Positions 5,647 to 9,385 of a DNA stretch of 9,385 nucleotides are shown one piece after another. Every line of letters begins with the position of its first letter. Within the stretch, counting starts at the first letter, position 1. The notes beneath the pieces were generated by a model. That model saw only the letters and a program-made list of their open reading frames with translations, searched no databases and was not told where the DNA came from. The position numbers and the translations under genes are program-made. Origin of the DNA: Bacteroidota bacterium (GTDB lineage: Bacteria > Bacteroidota > Ignavibacteria > Ignavibacteriales > Ignavibacteriaceae); contig JAJYSI010000097.1 in assembly GCA_021793635.1 (NCBI GenBank), positions 1 to 9,385 on the forward strand, in the 5' to 3' direction.

Positions 5647-5679
5647 TTTGCAACAAAATATTTATGCAACATAAATTTT
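5647..5679 (+). promoter_or_regulatory. Candidate promoter of the MocR regulator gene
   Basis: TTTG (5647-5650), 21 nt, then TAAATTTT (5672-5679) fits the Bacteroidota pattern with one mismatch in the -7 element. Transcription would start near 5686, just ahead of the ribosome site AGGAG (5689-5693) and the ATG at 5704. The leader would be very short. TAGGTTTTG at 5642 was considered as a -7 element but has three rather than two bases between TA and TTTG. Confidence 0.4.
5657..5679. promoter_or_regulatory. Palindrome over the MocR promoter (candidate operator)
   Basis: AATATTTATG (5657-5666) and CATAAATTTT (5670-5679) are 10-bp arms with one mismatch around CAA; the inner 6 bp (TTTATG/CATAAA) are perfect. 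It covers the spacer and -7 element of the predicted promoter, where a bound protein would block transcription. Autoregulation by the adjacent MocR protein is the obvious hypothesis. The base composition is AT-rich, so chance is not excluded. Confidence 0.4.
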
Positions 5680-5703
5680 CCAGATTTCAGGAGTTGGTAA
5701 ACA

Positions 5704-7200
5704 ATGCCCAGACAAATAGATGAACTGCCTTTAGCCGGAATACATATTGATCCTTCTTCATCTATTCCGTTATACAAACAACTTTACAACCTGCTTAGAG
5801 ATGGAATTCTTTCCGGCAGATTTAAAGGTGGTCAGAAACTGCCTGGAACGCGTACATTTTCAAGTGAACTAAAAATTTCCAGGAACACCGTTGTTCTTGC
5901 ATTTGAACAGTTATTTATTGAAGGATACATAACTGGTAAAACAGGTGCGGGTACTTATATTACAAACGAGATACCTGATAAATTTTTATCGGGAAGAAGA
6001 CCGCAAATTACTTCCGGCAATAAGATGAAGATTCCTCCAATTAATATATTTAAAAAGTTTGATCCGCCGGAACTGCTTTACAGAAATATTTCGGAGGATA
6101 AAATTATTCCGTTTCAGAATGGAATTCCTTCACTTGAAGATTTTCCGTTTGAGACTTGGCTGAAGATTATAAATAAGAAAGGGAACATAATCCCGAATTT
6201 ACAGTTCGGTTATAAAAACTCAACCGGATTTCCGCAGCTGAAGGCGGCTGTTTCAAATTATCTTCAGACTTACCGAGCAGTAAATTGCACGCCGGAACAG
6301 ATTGTAATTATAAACGGCTCGCAGCAAGGGCTTGATTTGATCAGCAGAGTATTGCTTAAGGATAACCATAATGTTTATCTCGAAGATCCCGGTTATTTTG
6401 GAACTAAAGCATCGGTGCTTTCATCAAACGTAAATATTTTTCCAGTACCGGTGGATGAAGAAGGAATTGATATTGAATATTCTGCCGGCAAATATCCGAA
6501 ACCGAATTTTATTTATACAACACCGTCTCACCAGTTCCCGCTGGGCTCAATTATGAGTATTGCTCGAAGATTGAAGCTGCTTGAATTTGCAAATAAAAAT
6601 AATGCGTGGATTGTTGAAGATGATTACGACAGCGAATTTAGATATACCGGCAGCCCGCTTCCTTCTTTGCAGGGAATGGATAAATTTAACAGAGTAATTT
6701 ATATCGGAACTTTCAGCAAGGTTATGTTTCCGGGATTAAGATTGGGTTACCTTGTTTTGCCGGATGCACAAATGGTGAATCCATTTGCAGTTGCTAAATC
6801 AATTGCAGATAGACAAAGCCCTATCTTCGACCAGATAGTTCTTTCTAAATTTATTGAAGAAGGTCATTTTACAAAGCATATTAGAAAAATGAGGATGCTT
6901 TATAAAGAGAGGCAGGAATTTTTGATCGATGAATTAAAAAAAGAAACCGGTGACCTGCTGGAAGTAAAACCGTCTGATGCTGGCATGCATATAGTTGCAT
7001 GGCTGCCGGATAATTCCAGCGATAAGAAAATAAGTGCCGTTGCTTTGGAAAATGATCTTGTAGTTTATCCGCTTTCGGAATATGTATTGAAGTTTAAACG
7101 AAGACCTGGATTAATAATTGGTTACACAGCTTTTGAAAAAGATAAACTTAAAATCGGAGTGAGAAAGCTGAAACAGATTTTAAATTCGTTTCGTGTCTAA
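5704..7200 (+). CDS. MocR-family transcriptional regulator (GntR wHTH fused to class I aminotransferase domain)
   Basis: The 498-residue length is normal for MocR/GabR/PdxR proteins. Residues about 21-88 are the GntR winged helix (PLYKQLYNLLRDGILSG, KLPGTRTFSSELKISRNTV, GAGTYIT). Residues about 135-498 are a type I aminotransferase fold with NGSQQGLDLI (204-213), TPSHQFPLG (273-281), EDDYDSEF (305-312) and IGTFSKVMFPGLRLGY (334-349). Lys339 is the PLP-binding lysine; Asp306 and Tyr308 match the cofactor contacts of GabR by spacing. Such proteins are usually not enzymes but use PLP or its adduct with an effector to control a nearby gene set. The start is supported by AGGAG (5689-5693). The gene diverges from the transporter-led operon, its likely target, and carries a palindrome over its own promoter. 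The effector cannot be deduced. Confidence 0.95.
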   Translation: MPRQIDELPLAGIHIDPSSSIPLYKQLYNLLRDGILSGRFKGGQKLPGTRTFSSELKISRNTVVLAFEQLFIEGYITGKTGAGTYITNEIPDKFLSGRRPQITSGNKMKIPPINIFKKFDPPELLYRNISEDKIIPFQNGIPSLEDFPFETWLKIINKKGNIIPNLQFGYKNSTGFPQLKAAVSNYLQTYRAVNCTPEQIVIINGSQQGLDLISRVLLKDNHNVYLEDPGYFGTKASVLSSNVNIFPVPVDEEGIDIEYSAGKYPKPNFIYTTPSHQFPLGSIMSIARRLKLLEFANKNNAWIVEDDYDSEFRYTGSPLPSLQGMDKFNRVIYIGTFSKVMFPGLRLGYLVLPDAQMVNPFAVAKSIADRQSPIFDQIVLSKFIEEGHFTKHIRKMRMLYKERQEFLIDELKKETGDLLEVKPSDAGMHIVAWLPDNSSDKKISAVALENDLVVYPLSEYVLKFKRRPGLIIGYTAFEKDKLKIGVRKLKQILNSFRV

Positions 7201-7228
7201 GTAATTTAGAATCCAAAACTAAAAATTT

Positions 7229-8314
7229 ATGGGAACAATGCAGTTAAAGGAAATCGCTGGGGCAAGATTAATCAGTCAGCAAATTTCGAAGCCAAAATTT
7301 AAGAATGCCAAAGAAGTTGTCGGCTGGATGGGAGCTATGCAGGCTCAGGATTTTGGAATGGCTAAGTGGGCTTTGGGAGTGCGTCTTCCAGGTTCAACAG
7401 AAAAGGAAATTGAAGATGCAATATCTGTTGGAGACATAATTAGAACGCATATACTTAGACCGACCTGGCATTTTGTCTTGCCTGAAGATCTAAGATGGAT
7501 GCGGGAGCTGGATACGCCGAAAGAAAAATCTTCATTGAGTTCAAGAGACAGAGCTCTTGGTCTTACCGAATCTATAATAAAAAAGAGTAAAAAAATTATT
7601 GAAAGAGCATTGTCGAAAGGCGAACATTTAACAGGCGATGAGTTAGCCGCAGAACTTGAGAGGAATAAAATAGACACGGGAGAATACAGAGCCTGGCATT
7701 TATTTTATAAAGCAGAACTCGATGGTATAATCTGCAGCGGAAAAATAAAAAACGGAAAGCCGACCTTTGCATTGATTGATGAACGAGTTCCTTCGAGTAA
7801 TAAAATTAAACGAGATGAAGCATTAGCACTTCTTGCAAAAAAGTATTTTATAAGTCATGGTCCGGCAACATTGGAGGATTTTGCGTGGTGGTCAGGGTTA
7901 TCTCTTACCAATTCTAAAGCCGCACTGGGACAAGTCAAATCAATGTTAGTTTCAGAGACAATTAATGGTCAGACTTATTGGTGCGAAGGTTCTAGTTCTT
8001 TACCCGATAAAGGTGAAGTATACTTATTGCCTTCTTTTGATGAATTCATTATTAGTTATAAAGATAGGTCGGCTGTTCTAACTTCCGTTAAAAATAACAA
8101 AGCAATTTCAAGCAACGGTGTTTTCAGACCGGTTATTGTTGCAAGCGGAAAAGTAACAGGAATTTGGAAACGAACTATGAAGGCAGGAAAAGTTATGGCA
8201 TCTACAGAATTTTTCCGAAGCCATACTAAAAAAGAATTAAGTGAGATTGCCGCTGCATTGGATAGATTCGGAAAATTCCTTAATAAGAATATTGAATACT
8301 CAAGCGAAGTTTAA
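7229..8314 (+). CDS. HTH_42 winged-helix protein, AlkZ/YcaQ-like putative DNA glycosylase
   Basis: The 361-residue protein matches the HTH_42 (YcaQ/AlkZ) family in length and in sequence: RLISQQI near the N-terminus, GAMQAQDFGMAKWAL (35-49), then HILRPTWHFVLPEDLRWM, and a C-terminal half with YLLPSFDEFIISYKDR. Q38-A-Q40 is the QxQ motif that carries catalytic residues in AlkZ, a glycosylase excising bulky alkylated bases made by genotoxic natural products; the AlkX/YcaQ branch has QxD. Activity here is inferred from motif and fold. The ATG at 7229 is preceded by an A-rich stretch without a Shine-Dalgarno. The ATG at 7238 (MQLKEIA) is an equally good start, with GGGA 5 nt before it. It begins 28 nt after the MocR stop and no promoter is visible between them, so the two are probably co-transcribed. 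Confidence 0.88.
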   Translation: MGTMQLKEIAGARLISQQISKPKFKNAKEVVGWMGAMQAQDFGMAKWALGVRLPGSTEKEIEDAISVGDIIRTHILRPTWHFVLPEDLRWMRELDTPKEKSSLSSRDRALGLTESIIKKSKKIIERALSKGEHLTGDELAAELERNKIDTGEYRAWHLFYKAELDGIICSGKIKNGKPTFALIDERVPSSNKIKRDEALALLAKKYFISHGPATLEDFAWWSGLSLTNSKAALGQVKSMLVSETINGQTYWCEGSSSLPDKGEVYLLPSFDEFIISYKDRSAVLTSVKNNKAISSNGVFRPVIVASGKVTGIWKRTMKAGKVMASTEFFRSHTKKELSEIAAALDRFGKFLNKNIEYSSEV

Positions 8315-8324
8315 GCCGTATAAT

Positions 8325-8342
8325 AAGTTACTTAAGTTACTG
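8325..8342. repeat. Tandem 9-bp repeat AAGTTACTT / AAGTTACTG
   Basis: Two copies of a 9-mer differing only in the last base lie directly downstream of the HTH_42 stop codon. The junction forms the 8-bp palindrome ACTTAAGT. There is no T-tract, so it is not a terminator. Its role is unknown and it may be chance. Confidence 0.3.
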
Positions 8343-8360
8343 CTAAAAAAATAAAAATTT

Positions 8361-8378
8361 CGGGGACGTATTCACTTT
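8361..8378 (+). repeat. REP-like motif (CGGGGACGTATTCAC)
   Basis: CGGGGACGTATTCAC stands out as a G-rich patch in an AT-rich spacer. From memory it resembles the GGGGACGTATTC-type sequences scattered in some genomes near REP-associated (Y1/IS200-like) transposases. Only one copy is visible here, with no inverted partner and no transposase gene. This is a resemblance only; other genome copies would be needed to call it a repeat. Confidence 0.3.
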
Positions 8379-8438
8379 ATTCTAATTATTTTTTTTACCA
8401 AATTAGCCGGGAAAAATTTTAACAACACACGGATAAGT

Positions 8439-9385
8439 TTGCGGATCGTTTTTTTATACCTTTTAATTATCGCCTCCACAATAATTTTTAATTGTTGTAA
8501 TAAACCTCCTGATAATTATAGACCCGGCAGTATCCAAACTGCTGCATTTCGATCTCATAGCTCCCAAACTGGATGGACTATTAAAGAATTGGGCAATACG
8601 GTTAACGACGGCAATTGGGTTACAACCATTACCAAGCGCAATTTGATGATTGCAGAAAATGATTACGGATTGGAATATTTCGACGGTAACAAATTTCGAA
8701 AAATTATTTCTGCAGCCGGTTCCAATATATTAGGCTTTGACTTTGAGGGCAATTATCTGGCTTATTCAGCCAAATCCGTTAGGACGAATTTTCAGATAAA
8801 TCATTATCTCTTCGTTTTAAAAATACGAAGAGAGAAGAATAAAATTAAAATCATAAAATCGGGGAAATTTTTAGTCCCATTTTCCCAATCAATTACCGGA
8901 GTAAAATTCGTCGGCAGCAGGCAAATACTTGTCACTTCATTTTTAGAATATGGAATTGTAACCATAAACTCAGGCTCAGGCGGCAGCATTAGATTTTCAT
9001 TTCTTCATTATCCTTTATTATCATTTAACATAGATGATAGACTGCAGCCGGCTGCCGATTTTAAGGATAATACTACTTTAGTTTACGGTGGAATGGGGAT
9101 CGGTTATATAAAAAAAATATCGGATGAAAAATATGATCTTAAAAATATCTTTTTTATTAACGGAAGTCTGGAATATAACAGAGCAGATGAAGTGCTAATT
9201 CAAAAGACTGCTTTGCTGGATACTTTATGCGGAGCTGTACTTACAAACAATTCCCTCATTTATTTTACTCGAAAACCAGGTGAGCCAATAGACTTATTCT
9301 ATAAAAAAGAATTTATTAAACTTGATAACCGAGACAGTATATCAACCGGCAGAATTGAAGATATTAAGCTGCTGGATGACAGCGA
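8439..9385 (+). CDS. Putative lipoprotein with possible beta-propeller-like repeats (3' end outside window)
   Basis: A frame with no stop runs from 8355 to the window end. It contains no ATG before about 8644, so I chose TTG at 8439, which has GGA 5 nt upstream. The N-terminus is then R2 followed by VFLYLLIIASTIIF and Asn-Cys-Cys (Cys19, Cys20), a lipoprotein-type signal peptide. The lipobox is not ideal because Asn or Cys occupies the -1 position. The mature part is rich in beta-prone, aromatic and Asn/Gly residues. Residues 68-86 (NLMIAENDYGLEYFDGNKF) resemble one blade of a two-component-regulator propeller, a weak match. 315 codons are visible. TAAGTTTG (8434-8441) overlaps the start codon and resembles a -7 promoter element, which complicates the start choice. 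No specific function can be assigned. Confidence 0.65.
   Translation, partial: MRIVFLYLLIIASTIIFNCCNKPPDNYRPGSIQTAAFRSHSSQTGWTIKELGNTVNDGNWVTTITKRNLMIAENDYGLEYFDGNKFRKIISAAGSNILGFDFEGNYLAYSAKSVRTNFQINHYLFVLKIRREKNKIKIIKSGKFLVPFSQSITGVKFVGSRQILVTSFLEYGIVTINSGSGGSIRFSFLHYPLLSFNIDDRLQPAADFKDNTTLVYGGMGIGYIKKISDEKYDLKNIFFINGSLEYNRADEVLIQKTALLDTLCGAVLTNNSLIYFTRKPGEPIDLFYKKEFIKLDNRDSISTGRIEDIKLLDDS

Larger units (their letters stand above)
5192..5703. other. Divergent regulatory intergenic region (about 510 bp)
   Basis: This long gap between the transporter operon and the MocR gene holds a promoter facing each way, the crossing inverted repeats at 5234-5287 and the palindrome at 5657-5679. The 8-mer CGATTAAG occurs twice (5277-5284 and 5600-5607), followed in both places by TAGC within a few bases. 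TCGCTTC (5566-5572) and GAAGCGA (5596-5602) form a 7-bp inverted repeat, with another TCGCTT at 5577. The middle part contains one unrecognised ORF (5360-5644). The gap is much longer than two simple promoters require. Confidence 0.6.

Noticed and set aside
5642..5650. TAGGTTTTG as the -7 element of the MocR promoter
   Set aside because: It has three bases between TA and TTTG, and no TTTG lies 19-21 nt upstream; the element at 5672-5679 fits better.
5538..5777. Minus-strand 79-codon ORF across the MocR start
   Set aside because: It overlaps the MocR promoter, ribosome site and first codons, and the product resembles nothing known to me.
7345..7677. Minus-strand 110-codon ORF inside the HTH_42 gene
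   Set aside because: It is antisense to well-conserved HTH_42 motifs and has no ribosome site or family match.
8804..8989. Minus-strand 61-codon ORF near the window end
   Set aside because: It lies opposite the long plus-strand lipoprotein frame, which is open for more than 1 kb; the short ORF has no features of its own.

Overview
The window is AT-rich (roughly 37% GC by eye). It looks like chromosomal DNA of a Bacteroidota/Ignavibacteriota-type bacterium (FCB group). Three things suggest this. The OmpA-family proteins, one with thrombospondin type 3 calcium repeats, are typical of that group. Several intergenic regions carry the Bacteroidota promoter pattern (TTTG, 19-21 nt, TAnnTTTG). Protein composition is AT-driven (many Ile, Lys, Asn). 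No species can be named from sequence alone. There are no tRNA or rRNA genes, CRISPR arrays or intact mobile elements.

Layout. (1) 1-1992, plus strand: the end of one OmpA-domain protein, then a second envelope gene made of signal peptide, beta-barrel, eight TSP3 Ca-binding repeats and an OmpA peptidoglycan-binding domain. This second gene is cut by one in-frame TAA at 1621-1623. A stem-loop at 2028-2074 probably terminates transcription from both sides. (2) 2165-5191, minus strand: a compact five-gene operon in the order DMT/EamA transporter, flavin-binding PPOX-family protein, AhpD-like carboxymuconolactone decarboxylase family protein, VOC/glyoxalase-fold protein and OsmC-family protein. 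(3) 5192-5703: a long divergent regulatory region with a promoter facing each way. It also holds a pair of crossing inverted repeats in the operon leader and a palindrome over the promoter of the regulator gene. (4) 5704-8314, plus strand: a MocR-type regulator (GntR DNA-binding domain fused to a PLP-dependent aminotransferase fold), followed 28 nt later by an HTH_42 protein with the QxQ motif of AlkZ-type DNA glycosylases. (5) 8439 to the window end: the start of a probable lipoprotein with a TTG start codon, running off the window.

How the parts may work together. The MocR gene is divergent from a transporter-led operon whose other products belong to redox, cofactor or detoxification families (PPOX, AhpD-like, VOC, OsmC). 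The simplest reading is that MocR senses a PLP-related or amino compound and controls export plus detoxification, with a possible DNA-repair glycosylase on its own transcript. This is inferred from gene order and families; no substrate can be read from the sequence. The points most worth a second look are the in-frame stop in the OmpA/TSP3 gene, the MocR-controlled module with its operator-like DNA, the crossing inverted repeats at 5234-5287, and the QxQ HTH_42 protein.
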